From positions 1,302,001-1,366,000 of the forward strand of contig MARA01000009.1 in NCBI GenBank assembly GCA_001792895.1: a DNA stretch of 64,000 bases, in the 5' to 3' direction. This stretch comes from Lentinus brumalis. Taxonomy: Eukaryota > Basidiomycota > Agaricomycetes > Polyporales > Polyporaceae. Positions 11,661 to 23,813 of the stretch are shown one piece after another. The notes below the pieces were generated by a model, which ran no database searches, was not told the origin of the DNA, and saw nothing but the letters and a program-made list of their open reading frames with translations. Position 1 is the stretch's first letter. Each line of letters opens with the position of its first letter. The position numbers and the translations under genes are program-made.

Positions 11661-14251
11661 GAGCTTCCAGGACATCCCTTAGACTGGCGGGAAGGGGCAG
11701 CGCTACTTGACGAACAGCTGGACAGCTTTACGCGTCCTGCAGCAACCGTTGCAGCAGAGCATAGTCGATCTTCCGCATGGCGGTCGTAGTTGCAAGCAGG
11801 CGGCAAGACGTACTTAGCGAGAGGATGCCGCGTGGCAGCCACGCTGCCGTGACGTCATCTGTCTGCTCGTTACAAGCATCCTCGACTCTAGGTCAAGCTT
11901 ACCCACTACGACCTGAGACAATCGCGCCCCAGTCTGCGACCTTCCCGTCCATGTTTGCTGCTGTCGACGGCTTCTCCGAGATGCGCACTCGAATCCGGAG
12001 TCTTACAGCAAGTTCTGCAGTTCTCTTGCCCTGGGTCAACTTCACTTCGCCCATCCTTCCATGACGGCTGATTCCCTGCGCTACTCGAACGTGTTCTCTA
12101 TCGGTCTTCTAGGCTTGTTAAGGGCCAGGACACTGCGGGTTGAGACTGGCAATGGTGCTGGTGAGCGCGAGGAGCTGCAAGAGAGGATAGCCAAGCTCAA
12201 GTGCGCTTCGACCAGTGCAAGTTTCGCGAGGGTTTTACTCGGTCAGTTCTTCTCTCTATATTGTTCCTCACCACCATCGACATACAGGTCATTGCAACCC
12301 ATCTGTATCCACTTCGGACCTCGTTTTCGTCCCGAGAAGGTGAAGCTCATCAGGACATGTCTCAAGCTCTTGCCTTGGACACATCGTTGCAATATCAGGA
12401 GCCCGAAGTCGAGTCGCCGAGCAACGGGAACTCAGAGACGTCGACTCAAACCACGTCACAGTTTGTGCGACTTGGTACCAGGCGAGTCGTCTTTCGGCAC
12501 TCCCACTTCCTCATCTGTCCTACCATCTTCATCGCTCCGTGGACCCCAAATGTTCCATCATCGCACATCTCAGCTATCGCATGCGTCTCTGCACATACCC
12601 GCGCCGTCCACGTTTTCGGGATCAACCTACAGCAACCTTCTCTGCTTGCATGCGGGCGCGCCGTCGAGAAGGCTACCAGCCACTGCGAGCGGGCCAGATA
12701 CTGTCGTGGCTGGCTCGTCGGGGCCGCCCAAGCTTCGCTGACGACATCCCACCCTGTCTCCGTCGGGGTCGCTCTCAACACTGGCGGCCTTGCCGTGGTA
12801 CCGGCCTGAGGACTTGGTCAAGTAGGCGTGTTTAGGCAGCAATCCGTGGAGGTCAGTGTCCTGATTCGGTTCCTGCGTGCTCGCTTACTGAATGCCTCTT
12901 CAATTGCTCGATCCGCCGACAGTAGCTTCCGTTTCAATGACTGAGGAGATCCGCGAAGCGAGCCTGTCGGTAGTCAACACCCCGCCGACGGTGCCACCGA
13001 CACAACAGATCGTCATGCTCTGGCCGCACTGCATCCGCAACAGAGAGCACTCCCCCGTCGTCGAGCTAGAATGCTGTTCGTCCGGGCTCAGTCTTGCGTT
13101 CTCCGCCCGCCCTGCCGTTCAGCCTCGTCTCTCTCAGCTACCGACCTTCGTAGACCGTTGCATCGAGATCAAGAGGCACAGGTCGCGAGCACAGACACGT
13201 ACGATGTTCGGGCTGTGACACCGAGATTCCGTTCCGACGAGCTTGCCCCATCAATCGCGGCTTCCCTGCTGTCGCATTCATCCCTGTTCCTGCGAGGAGT
13301 CACGAGCCATGAGTCTTCACCCGTGAGGACGCAGGAAGGCGCATATACGAATCGATACCAGGACCAGGCGCGGTCGAAAGCCCAACTCTCATGTTGGGCT
13401 AGGGAAGTCGAAGATGTTCAATGTCTTTCTTCCCGCCTCTCCTGCTGCTGCTGTAACGACCCGTCGAACTGGAGGAAGCGCGGATCTGTTGCCCATCATC
13501 GTCAGCCTACTGGCTCTCGCGGCTGTCGACGACGCGTCTCCTCCTACTGCCAAGGCTCGTACAAGCGAGATGCAGTTCATCGGTCACATTTCTCCCCTTG
13601 CCCGGCTACGAGTGCGATTGCGAAGGCACGCACACGAGATTGAGCCCGTGCTCTGGCGCAGTCGACTGGCTTCACCGGTTTGGGGAACACGAAGATGTTC
13701 GTGGTTGGCTTATGGACAAAGACTATCCCGCCGCACTTACGCGTCGTCACTGCAATCCCCGTCTTGCACGCCGCCGCCATTCCAGTCTATGCTGAGGCTC
13801 GCCCCGGAGTTCAGTAAGGAGACTGATATGTACATTCGGCTGGACGCGAGCAGCCATCGCTGCGACTCCGACGCAAGGTGCTGTCACCTTCAAGGCTCCC
13901 AGTACGCCTTCAGTTTCGGACGGTGGAACGCCACGATGGCTTCGAGCGACGTCAGTGGTAAGGGCGACGCAATCCGGGACTACGGTGAATCCAGACATCT
14001 CGATCCTCATTGGCACACCAGCCCATCTTCCACCGTCGACTGAGCACTCACGTCGCGACCACTGCAATTTCAAACGAATCCACGGGACAGCGAACATCAT
14101 ATTGCGAACAGTTCCCGCTCCTCCGCTGTTCCGCCGCCCTGTGTCAGCACCACCACCGATGGTTCTGCGGTCAGCGCCCCCGGCGAGGCCGCACACTCTT
14201 GTGTTTTCCCGCACCCTGCCGTCCTATAGCTACTTACTTCCCGCTGTCCCA

Positions 14252-14602
14252 CTACCTCTCTTCGTACGCCATACACCGACGCGTCCCGTGCATCTTCTTC
14301 AACTCCTCGAGCTCGTCGATCCCGAGGTTCTTAGCCCGTTCTCCCTCCACGTACGTACGGACGTTGGCTCTTCGCTCACTCGTTGTCTGTCCAGCTTTGT
14401 AGTCCCACCGACACACCAAAGCCTGGCTCGCGGCTCGCATCGCAGCTGATAGCTGATCACCGTTTATGGTGCCTACTACACCGTGCATGATTGCCCTGTA
14501 TCTTGTGCTATGTACCGTCTCCTGCCACCGCGTATTCACATGTTTTCCATCGTACCCAGCGACGTACTTATCCTGGGTCAGCCATCCACAGACCGGTCGG
14601 GG
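14252..14602 (-). pseudogene. Orphan exon-like open frame, hypothetical
   Basis: The minus-strand frame from about WLTQDKYVAGYDGKH to the stop at 14252 has a balanced, charged composition, including ANVRTYVEGERAKNLG and ELEELKKMHG, that looks coding rather than random. No start codon or upstream exon could be attached, so it may be the last exon of a lost gene. Confidence 0.3.
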
Positions 14603-15409
14603 AGATGATTGACGTGGCCAGCGTGCTGAACGAGAGAGGTCGACGGGAGCAGCCATACGCAGAGTTCTGGCTGAGAGCGTCCAGAGAGTCCTGTCAATGA
14701 CACCGCATGGGACTCTGCCGTATGAGTGTGCTTGGCATGGGCGATGTCGCAGTTTCTGAACCGGAGGGCTGCTGCCGTCGAGCCTATACACGAGACATAT
14801 TGCTATCAGTGTGCACGCTAGCCTCGTAAGCCCTGCGGACGTACCTTGAGGACCTCGTCCCGGACAGACGCGCCTGCACGTCGTTGTGTCCTTCCTGCAG
14901 TGAACACGCGGCGTGTTGATCAAAGCTTAAGACATGTTGCCGTGATGAGGAAGACCTCGGCCGACTGACTGACCGACCGTGCATCGCCCGCACTGCGAGT
15001 TGTACTGGCAATGATCAGGAGCGCAGCGCGGCGCGCCCGACACCCTTCGGGCCTTGAGGACCGAGTACCTCGACGTGGAGGGTTGCTGAAGGGTCAGCGA
15101 GTCGGGCGGGCACCGCGACTATGATGCCACGCACCGGCCTACCACAATTGAACCTTGACGGCTCTGCGTGCGGGGGGGAGTCGCGAGGAATCTAAATCAG
15201 CGTGAGCACGAACTCGACCGCGAGCTATACTTTACACCTTGTACGTCAACGCCGCTGCTCGCCTCCCGCGTCATCGAGGCCAATAGACCGGCCATCACTG
15301 CAATCTACTATCGCACAACTCGCGCGTAGACTGTCCGAGAGATTGCGCGTATCCGGTGCCGCCCTGTGTGCATTCAACTTCGTGAGGAGCCTGCTGCAGT
15401 CGAGTATCG

Positions 15410-15870
15410 CACGCGATGTCAAGTATAGATGACGGGACTTCTGTAGCTCTTCGGCGTATAGTCTTGCCCGGTATCTAAGGGCATGAATTAGCGTGTTCAG
15501 CGCGACATGATATAACTCCGTACGTTGTAGAACCAGTCGACGGTCGTGTCCACCGTGAACCACTTGCAGAGCGTAAGAGGATGGGGGCAGAGAGTAGGTA
15601 GACGTGGCAGGCAGCAAGCGTTGAGAGAAGTAGATGGAGTACGTCAGAGATGGTAACAGTACGCAATGCACGTAAACAAGAAGACGGTCCGAACCGCATT
15701 CGTCGCCATCCAGCAGCTGGGCAGTCAAGGCCGGGGACACGACTTGAGCGCTGTGATGAAGTCTAAGTAACCCGGGGGAGAAGAGATCACCAGCGCTGGT
15801 GAAGAATACATACCGTTTAGATGGTACAGCATTCAGGAGAGAATAGAACGGCCACGAAGGCGACGGAGGG
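15410..15870 (-). repeat. Minus-strand gene relic, copy B
   Basis: Diverged partner of 11243-11660. Contains LTLCKWFTVDTTVDWFYN in one minus-strand frame and AEELQKSR in another. No intact reading frame through the unit. Confidence 0.4.
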
Positions 15871-16165
15871 CCTGGGATAGAGCTTGAATGTGATGCTGGT
15901 CAAAGTCGGTACTTATGAGAGCGTACCATGGCAGCGGTAGGAAATTACCCGCCAGGAAAGAGGTACGTACATACACAGCGAGGCGAGACGGACGCAGTGA
16001 GAGCTGCGAGACTGCGAGAGGCAAGCCTGATGTTACCGATTCCACCTGGAATCGTGTTAGTTCTGTACGACATGGAGCTCGCTCGTGTCACGTGCAATCC
16101 GTGCAACCGGCCATTCCCGAGCATTTGCATCGGATCTTAACCGTACCCCTCATTTGCTTCCGCTA

Positions 16166-16171
16166 CATATA
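16166..16171 (+). promoter_or_regulatory. TATA-like box
   Basis: catata, about 45 nt before ATG 16213; spacing as in the small genes at 41-52 kb. Confidence 0.35.
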
Positions 16172-16212
16172 CCGCTCGTCGATTCCAACCACCACTCACT
16201 CGCTCTCTCCAC

Positions 16213-16747
16213 ATGACACGTACCCCGTCGGACATGCCACCCCCTTTGTTGAACGCGACCGCGGTCTCTGAACCTGGTATGTCTCTGTGTTTACCCTCGG
16301 CGTACTGCAACTAAACCATTGTCAGGTCCGTGCCGCCTGCGTCGCTCTGAGTTCGAGCACATGCCGGTCATAGCAGGCTCTCTACCTGCTCGGGAATATG
16401 CTGCCACCTATCGGTGGTGTGTTCGCACGGATGACGCCAAGGCCCAGTGCCTTGCAGATCCGCTGCTAGTCGCTGTGTCCGCACCTGTTGCAGTGACGTT
16501 TAGGTCACCTTGTCCTCAGCTTCGCGCTGTTGCTCGCTTGCATGGGGTGGTTTTGCCCCGCATAGTCTCCCGTCGTGCTGACATAATAGAACGGATGCAA
16601 CGTCATGCGTGTACGAATCAGTGTGATGGACTAGCGTACGTCTTTGATGTTGCGTCTGTGACCATCCCCGGTCCTCTAGGTGGGAGTTCACATCAGGGAA
16701 AATCGGGCTTGCAACATAGCCCTTTGTGGCCCTTGTGGCCCTTGTAG
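16213..16747 (+). CDS. Small orphan gene with a cysteine/histidine motif, hypothetical
   Basis: Start ATG 16213, one GT-AG intron (16277-16325), stop at 16745-16747; about 160 residues. The short N-terminal exon reads MTRTPSDMPPP. The main exon has a Val/Ala-rich block and then IIERMQRHACTNQCDGLAYVF, a helix followed by H-x-C-x3-C, which could be a small zinc site. Similar 'helix plus HxC..C' starts occur in proteins encoded near fungal Helitrons; that link is only by pattern. The last codons run through a 9-10 bp tandem repeat (16720-16747) encoding PLWPLWPL, so the original C-terminus may have been lost. Its TATA-to-ATG spacing resembles the 41-63 kb gene set. Confidence 0.45.
16720..16747 (+). 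repeat. 9-bp tandem repeat
   Basis: Three units of about cccttgtgg, the last one ending in the tag stop codon. Confidence 0.7.
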
Positions 16748-17020
16748 CACGATTGCTAGTCCCCTTGACCATAGATCTCTGTTGCATGCTGCCATGGATC
16801 TGTAGTGCACTGTAGCGCTCCATGGCGGAGCGATATTTCCTTATCCGGGTGAGTTCTCGTGCCCTTATGAGCGCTCATTGTCATTGGCTCATCGTCATTC
16901 ATTTCCATGGTGCAGTAGTAGGTATGCAAGACAATCGTGGTCATTTGAGCAGCGAGGAGACATACAGGACCACAGACATTGTATTTTAGAAGGGGTGGCA
17001 GTAGTGATTTACGGGTTATA
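16748..17020. other. Intergenic, nothing identified
   Basis: No gene or clear signal seen between the orphan gene and the DUF6532 gene end. Confidence 0.4.
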
Positions 17021-19736
17021 CTAGGCTTGGCGGCGCTGCTCCTGACGGAGACGATAGGCGGCGATTGCGCGCGCTACTTCCTCAGTGCTGAGACTTCCGA
17101 CGATTTGCACCGGGGCGAATACAGGGACCTTGGCATTGAACCTAAAAGAGTGTCAGCCATTGATCATAACAACAAGGAAGCACGGTCCCGTACCGCCCAT
17201 TCTCCGAGATTGTCGTACAAATCTCTCTCATGATGTTGTCGTCACCCGAGTCGCCCTGGAACTTAGTGATGTCAATCAGATGACTCCTGTAGATGGCCTT
17301 GTACTTCTCGTCGAAGTGGACATTCTGCCAGAGTCCGGTCGACCATTCGTTGATGGCACATTCAACCTGATGGGATGCGTGAGCAGATGATTTCCCAATT
17401 GGGATGGAAGACGTACCGCGGTGAGAACAAGTGCGACACCAGCGAAAGGGAACGGGCGGTATGCCTCGTCATGGAGAACTCCGTCGTCTCCGGGATCCTT
17501 GTAGTACACGCGGTTGATGATGTTCTGGATGATGTCACCCTCATAGAGGCCTTCGCGCCGAGCAGGATTCTGAGATGGGACCGGTGTGAGCGCGAATTGT
17601 CATGGGAGTGACACACGGACCTCATATTTGTATGCGCGGTCGTGGAGCAGCATCTTAGCGACATTCTCATTGTGTGCGATCACCAGGGGGTTCTTGAAGG
17701 TTCCGGACTTGAAACCATACGTACCTTGAACAGCGGCGCGCGCAGCAGTCTTGACCTCTCCCCGAAGGTGCCAGGAGTAACGAGTTACCTAGCAAAATGG
17801 CAGTGAGATGAGTACAACTATCGGCCTGAGCGACGTACCAAGGTTATGGCATCCGCATCGGGCTCGAGGTCCGGGACCTCGAAGTCTTCAGCGGCATGCT
17901 CCCATGCCTGCTTCGCCCATGTACGGCCTTGAAGATTGTCCGGATACACGTTCTCCAGGGTCAGCCGAGCCTTGAAGACCGTGATAGCGCGTTCGAGGAC
18001 CTGCTTGGCTTCTGGGTCGTAGTCAGCAGCACGGGGCTTCTTGCGGGCCGGCTGAGTGGTGCGCTGGGCACGCCGCCGCACAGGCTGCTGCTCTTCCTCT
18101 TCTGCTGCACGTCTGCTTGGCATAGCCTGACGTTTATCCGGCAGATCTGGGCCGGCGATGACTATGCCGTTAGCGGAGTGATGAGAGCAGATGATATACG
18201 CACTTGCACATTCTTCACGCAATAACACCACCTGGCGTTGCGTATTGACAGCAGCGCGCTGGGGAACAGGGTTCAGAGTGGTTTGCTCGACAACTTGAAA
18301 GGTGTTCTGCTCGAACACGTCAGCTGGTAGATGCTCATCAAACCGTTCAGCGTCCTCGTCCATGTCGGCCTCAGGGTCAGCCTCCATTTCCTCTAAGTCT
18401 TCATCGTCAAACTCCTCGTGGGCTGGGACAGCGTGCGGGTTCGGGGCGGTAATCCCGTAGGCTTCGGCACGGGCTGCTTGGCGCGGATGAGAGTCGTAGT
18501 CGTTGTACACATGATCATCATCGCTATCCGAACCAGCACCTTCCGCTGAGAGGAGTTGAATTAGTACGGCACAGGGAAGTGAAGAGGAGACCTCACGGTC
18601 TCGGGTGTCTACGCGACTGGTGCCTATCTGCAGGCTGTCAGCATGGAGATGTATCGCATAATAGAACATAGACTGTACCTGTCCAACACCCCAAGTGCGT
18701 CCAGACTCCGTGATACTGTACCGGGTGAACGCTGGTAAGTCGCGTGCTCGTTCCTTGCCCTTCTGTGATGGGTTCGCCGAGGCCGAAGGATGCGGCGGTG
18801 ACGGGAGAGGTTCCGGACTCGTCCGCGTACTTCCCTGGTTCTGGCCTCTGGATGGCTCAAGATTACGGTCATTGGCTGACCGGTCCCGGTTCGCACTACT
18901 GCTCACAACGGGAGCCTGAGGGCGATGACTTGGCCCAGCAGGGGGTGCCATTGACATCCCGTATCCAGAAGGAGCAGTGCGTGACGACGAGCCCTACATG
19001 TAAGCAAGAGTCAATACAATGGATACAAACTAAAGTCGCGCGTCATGAAGTACCTTCGACGGAGTATTGTAAGGGTTGCGCATGGCTGCGAGACGAGCAG
19101 CAGCTTCCTGGGTCAGGCGGTTCTTGTTCTTATGACCATGCATGTCAGTGGTCAGGCCAATATGTTCGAGACGAGTAACTTGCCACCGGTGCCGGAGAGG
19201 GTGTGACTCGTTGGCCGCCAGCCACCCTGGCCGGGGTTGCCGTCCTCGGAGGAGGTATACCATCCCTGTTGGCTTGGAGATTGATCACGTTGGTGGCACG
19301 CTGACTCGTGCGGTTCGATGACAGCGTCTCGAACACGAACTGTGCAGGTATCAGTATCCTTTGCTCTGAAGCGCATGGGCCTCAGTACTTACCTCCGACT
19401 GGCGGCAAGCCTGAAAGGTTTGCTGCTCTAAAGAACGTCGGCAACGCAACACGACAGCTTAGCTCATACCGGCAGTGATCATTAAGTCGACACTCACCTG
19501 CGGGGCGCTCATTCTCGATATCCTTGTGCTTGCGCTTGCTTTGGCCTTTGCTCTTCTTCGCGGGAGGGTCCTCCAGGGTGTCAGTTTCAGCTATGACCAC
19601 AGTGTGCGTTGGGGTTTGAGATGGGCAAGGATTTCAAATCGAAGCTCATCAACGTACCAGCCTCGCGAGCCTTCCTCGAAGGTTGCCGATTGCGTCCGTT
19701 ACCAGCGCGAGATTCGGCTCCGGTCTGAGATGGCAT
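17021..19736 (-). CDS. DUF6532-domain protein
   Basis: Read on the minus strand from ATG 19736 (MPSQTGAESRAG) through several short GT-AG introns. The N-terminal half is disordered and Pro/Ser/Asp-rich with an acidic stretch (EEFDDEDLEEMEADPEADMD). A basic segment follows, then the DUF6532 domain: KQVLERAITVFKARL, the NVYPDNLQ..TWAKQAWEHA block, RYSWHLRGEVKTAAR, YKDPGDDGV, PFAGVALVLTAVECAINEWSTG and the F-x2-KYKAIYRSHL helix. This is the usual order and spacing of that domain, whose function is unknown. The last exon is ambiguous (stop at 17021, or an earlier stop near 17088, depending on splicing). It is divergently transcribed from the Plavaka transposase with about 200 bases between the ATGs, suggesting a shared promoter and possibly a shared element. 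Confidence 0.7.
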
Positions 19737-19935
19737 GGTTGCGGAGGGAAGCAGGAGAGGTTGACGGTGGTATGAGACGACACGGAAAGGCAGGGCAAAA
19801 TTGAAGATGTGACTGCAGTGACAGCTGACTTTGGAACTTACCGTGACTTGAGGTCACTTGTTACCTCTGGGCCATCGCGCCGCGCAGTCAGCGTAAGTCG
19901 CCGAATCATCCTGTAACCCTCCGTGCTGGTCAGAA
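19737..19935. promoter_or_regulatory. Bidirectional promoter region
   Basis: The 199 bases separate two divergent start codons. It contains gtgacttgaggtcac, an interrupted palindrome, at about 19842-19856. Regulatory role is inferred from position only. Confidence 0.4.
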
Positions 19936-22900
19936 ATGCCCGACATCCGCTGTCTAGCTTGTCGCCGAACCTTCAAATCGACGGCGATACACAGTCACCA
20001 TCTGTCGAAATTACGAGCTTGTCAGAACTACTATGACGAGGTCTCTACAGAGCAAGCTCAACTCACCTCTCGTGCTCAGCCTCAACGCGCGAAGGATGCA
20101 CCAGCGGCGCTGCTCGCAGCCACACCGACGACCGAGCTCCGGGGGCATGTTGAACAGGAGGCGCCCTTCGAGCACGCTGAACCGTCGCAGAAGCGTCGCC
20201 GTGTCACTGTCGAAGAGGTCATGGATGAGGACAACATGGGAGGCGAAGCATGGGAGTATACGACGTACGAGGGAGAGGTTGCAACCCCACTGGCCGAGGG
20301 GACAACCTTCTTTGAAGCGCATCGCAAGGATCAACAAAGCCGCAATGAAGATCCTCATGCACCTTTCCAAGACGAGGAGGAGTGGGGATTGGTGCGATGG
20401 TTGATGAAAAATACGACCCAAGGTGGTGTTGATAGCTTCGCTAAACTCCCGATCGTGAGTTTGTGGCAACAGCACCATGATAACCAGCTAACCTGTCCAC
20501 AAGACTCGCAACCGCACTCAGCCGAGCTTCAAGAACAAGCAGGGTTTCTTCAAGCGTGTTGACAAGTTGCCGACTGGAACTCCTTGGATCTGCGACATCA
20601 TCACTGTCCAGGGTACAATGCAGGGACCAAACGGACAAGCACTCACCGAGGAACTGGAGCTATGGCGACGAGACCCGGTTGAATGCGTGCAAGAGCTGAT
20701 CGGCAATCCAGCCTTCAAGCCGCATATATCGTTGAAGCCGGTGAAGGTGACGCGCAGCGGCTCGCGCTACTACGGGGAGATGAATACGTCAGAATGGTGG
20801 TGGGACACTCAGGTACGTAAACAAAACTGTCTCCAAGGGCACAATCATGATGACTGACCCCACATGAACCGCACAGGGGAAGCTACCGGCAGGAGCTACG
20901 GTTGCCCCTATCATCCTCGCCTCGGACAAGACCACACTCACAGTCCTACGGGGCGACAAGACTGCATGGCCTGTGTACATGACCATCGGCAACATTGACA
21001 AGGGCGTAAGGCGCAAGCCTTCGGCTCACGCATTTGTGCTCCTCGGGTACATTCCAGTTGCCAAACTCGAGTGTCTCCCCGAGTTTAGTCGCTCTGAGGC
21101 TATCTACCGCCTCTTCCATCGTTGCATGTTCAAGATCCTACAGTCTCTCGTCGACGCCGGGCGCAACGGCATCCTGATGACCTGCGCTGACGGCTTCATC
21201 CGCCGCGTCTACCCGATCCTTGCCGCGTACATTGCGGACCACCCGGAACAGTGCCTGGTGGCCTGTTGCAAGGAGAACCGATGTCCGCGCTGTCTCGTAC
21301 ACAGGAATGAACGCGGTGACTTCGCGGAACATCCACTCCGTAATCAGAGCGACACCATCGTCCTCCTCGACCGCATAGCCAATGGTGAGGACGCTGCGGA
21401 GTTCACGCAACAAGGAGTGCGCCGTGTATTTGAGCCATTCTGGCGAGACCTCCCGCACGCCGACATCTTTCTCTGCATCTCGCCCGACATCCTGCACCAG
21501 ATCCACAAGGGTGTCATCAAGGACCACCTCTTGAAGTGGTGTCAACAGATCGTGGGCGAAGAGAACCTCGACGCTCGCTTCTCCGCCTTGCCGCGCGCCC
21601 ATGGGCTATGACACTTCCCCCGGGGGATATCCCCCATCACTCAATGGACCGGTGGCGAGGCCAAGGAAGTTGAGAAGGTGCTCCTCAGCCTCCTCCCCGG
21701 GCAGGTCTCCTCCGATGTTCAACGCGCCGCACGGGGTCTCCTCGATTTCGTGTACTACGCCCAGTTCGAAGTTCATTCTGATACAACGTTGGCTGCAATG
21801 GAGACCGCCCTCAAAGACTTCCATCGCTTCAAGCACGCATTCGTCGACCTCGATATTCGTGAGCATTTCAACATACCTAAATTACATTCTCTCCTGCACT
21901 ACGTCGACGCTATACGCCGCCTCGGATGCCTAGACGGGTTGAACACGGAGACCTCGGAGCGTCTTCATATCGATTTTGCGAAGATTCCGTACAGAGCCAG
22001 CAGCCGGAGGGAGTACTATGCCCAGATGACCACCTGGCTTCAGCGTCAAGAGGCGATCGCGAGGCAGTCAGCCTACTTGGACTGGATTACTGGAGAGCTT
22101 GAGCGCGAAACCGAGGAAGAGCTCTTGGGTGGATCAGCGGCTGACAGCTGGCAAGACACAGTTGGGGATGATGAAGAGACACAGGATGCCGAAGGCGAGG
22201 TCACGGTTGAAGACGTGAAGGCACTGCGGGAACTTGTGCACTCGAACGTTGCCCGCGCCTACCAACTTCCTCTCACACCGAGCGCCCGACACGTATCTCT
22301 CGACACGCTTGCCACCAGCTACGGCGCAACGAACATCCTCGACACACTGCGCACCTTCCTCTCCCAAAGTTACCCCACCTTTCTGCTCCCTTCTGTGGCG
22401 ACATTCCTCGACGTTTATCATTCCATCCACATCCTCCTCCCTGCCAACATACATATCGCCAACTCGAAGCGACTCTGCAAACTCCGAGCAAGTCCACACG
22501 TTCCGCGCCTGCAGGATCGCAAAGCCGTCGCTGCCTGCTTTGACTGCGGACTGTTTGTTGAAGATGAAGTCTTATATCGACGGGAAGGAGGTTTGAAAGG
22601 TACGTATCATCCCCGTCTCTCCCCGACAGCTGCTGAGATGTTCTGAACAGGCCTCCGACCCGGGCAAGTCAGGGCGATATTCCGCCTGCCACAGAATCAG
22701 GGCTATGTCGCAGAGCCGATGCTCTATGTGCGCTGGTTTCGCCCTTTCCGGGTACCAGATCCCATCACCGGCCTCCCGCCCACTTCCCATTCAACGCGCA
22801 ATCATGTGCGCCACTCGGGAATTGTTCACGCGCGCAACCTCGTCCGTCCCTGCCACCTAGTGCCAAAGTTCGGCCAGGATGTTCTCGACCACGAGTGGAC

Positions 22901-22985
22901 AGAAGACGACATCTTAGACGAGAACACACCGTTCGCCCTCAACCGCTACTACGACTACCACCTCTTCCACGCGCTATCGTCATGA
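19936..22985 (+). pseudogene. Plavaka (CACTA-like) transposase with one in-frame stop
   Basis: Start ATG 19936; introns 20455-20503, 20813-20876 and 22600-22650; stop at 22985. The protein opens with a zinc-knuckle-like CLACRRTFKSTAIHSHHL..C motif, then an acidic linker. The Plavaka core follows: KPVKVTRSGSRYYGEMNTS, PIILASDKTTLT, the Trp-Pro..TIGNIDKGVR block, LLGYIPVAKL, TCADGFIRRVYPI, CPRCLVHR and SPDILHQIHKGVIKDHL. These contain the acidic residues expected of the DDE nuclease and the C-x2-C..H element. The C-terminal half has LHYVDAIRRLGCLDG..TSERLHIDFAK, also typical. The only lesion is TGA at 21609-21611 where family members have Arg in GLRHF; one CGA to TGA change explains it. Length and splice sites are otherwise full, so this is a very recently disabled copy or an allele with a point mutation. 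Confidence 0.9.
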
Positions 22986-23813
22986 CTGGTTGAACATATT
23001 GGTGAGTGTTATCCTTCAAGTCGTCCGGACCTTCCACATGTTGCTCGACATGTGCATCGCGTGGCTTCGCCCCTGGGGCCCGGGACGCATGCCGCGCAGC
23101 GCGTGGAAGAGTTCTCTTGCAACCGGCGAGCGCATACTAACAGTGACACCCCTGGTAGGTCATGATCCCGAGGCCTTCAACAATGGTACTGTACCTGTTT
23201 CTCCGCGCATCCCTTCGCAGGTTTCAAGCATACTGTCCTCGTCCCTTGGATCCTCCTCAGGGAGTGTACCCTCACCCGTACGCCGCTTCTTTGCGATGCT
23301 CGAAGGGCACGACTCTGAAGGCCTTGAGGAAGATCACGATGCCCGGGACTCCAATCACGGTACTGTTTCTGTCTGTTTATCTCCGATTCGGTGCAACAAC
23401 GCTCATTTTCCGTTGCATAGACTATACATGACCAGCAGCTCCCTCCGATGCGTCGAGATGCGCGGGAACTACGAGTACCCGGCGGGTCGTGAGTGGGACG
23501 CCCCTGCGTCCAGTAGTAGTGTACATGTTCATCCTTCCGTGCTGTCCTAGTCTATGCATACCTCGTACGTGCCGCCACACTCGCTGTGAGCGTCTCCCAC
23601 CTGCCTTGCCTAGAATACTATGTCACTCTTTGTCACTCTGTCTATAGCTATAGTGCGCTACGTTCCTGAGCCGCGAGCAATGTAGTGCTATAGCGTCTAC
23701 GACATGCTACGGGAGCTGGCGCGGTGCTACGAACTTTAGACGCCGAAAATGTTTCTCCTGATGCAGTACCCGCCAGTTCGACGATACCGACGCCGCCGTT
23801 CCCGCCCAATCCG
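22986..23813. other. Gap between Plavaka and Helitron 1; weak reading frame only
   Basis: A plus-strand frame (about 23043-23550) has two intron-like blocks repeating ggtactgt..ctgttt..ctcc, but no recognisable domain. The stretch 23620-23700 contains tgtcactctttgtcactctg and a ctatagctatag motif. Helitron 1's 5' end probably lies in this gap but I could not place it. Confidence 0.35.

Larger units (their letters stand above)
9860..16212. other. Decayed coding-like region without an intact gene
   Basis: Many medium frames on both strands change frame every 100-300 bases. A Ser/Pro-rich stretch at 12.3-14.1 kb looks like the disordered tail of a lost protein. Two minus-strand relics resemble each other (see the two repeat entries), and an isolated minus-strand exon-like frame lies at 14252-14602. 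I found no catalytic motif. I regard it as a graveyard of old insertions. Confidence 0.4.

Noticed and set aside
11207..11842. 211-codon minus-strand frame
   Set aside because: Composition is biased (Ser/Pro/Arg), intron-like signals interrupt it, and its similarity to the 15.4-kb relic lies in several frames, so it is not one real CDS.
22990..23550. 186-codon frame after Plavaka
   Set aside because: Starts at TTG, no known motif and contains intron-like repeated blocks; may be a relic but I cannot support a gene.
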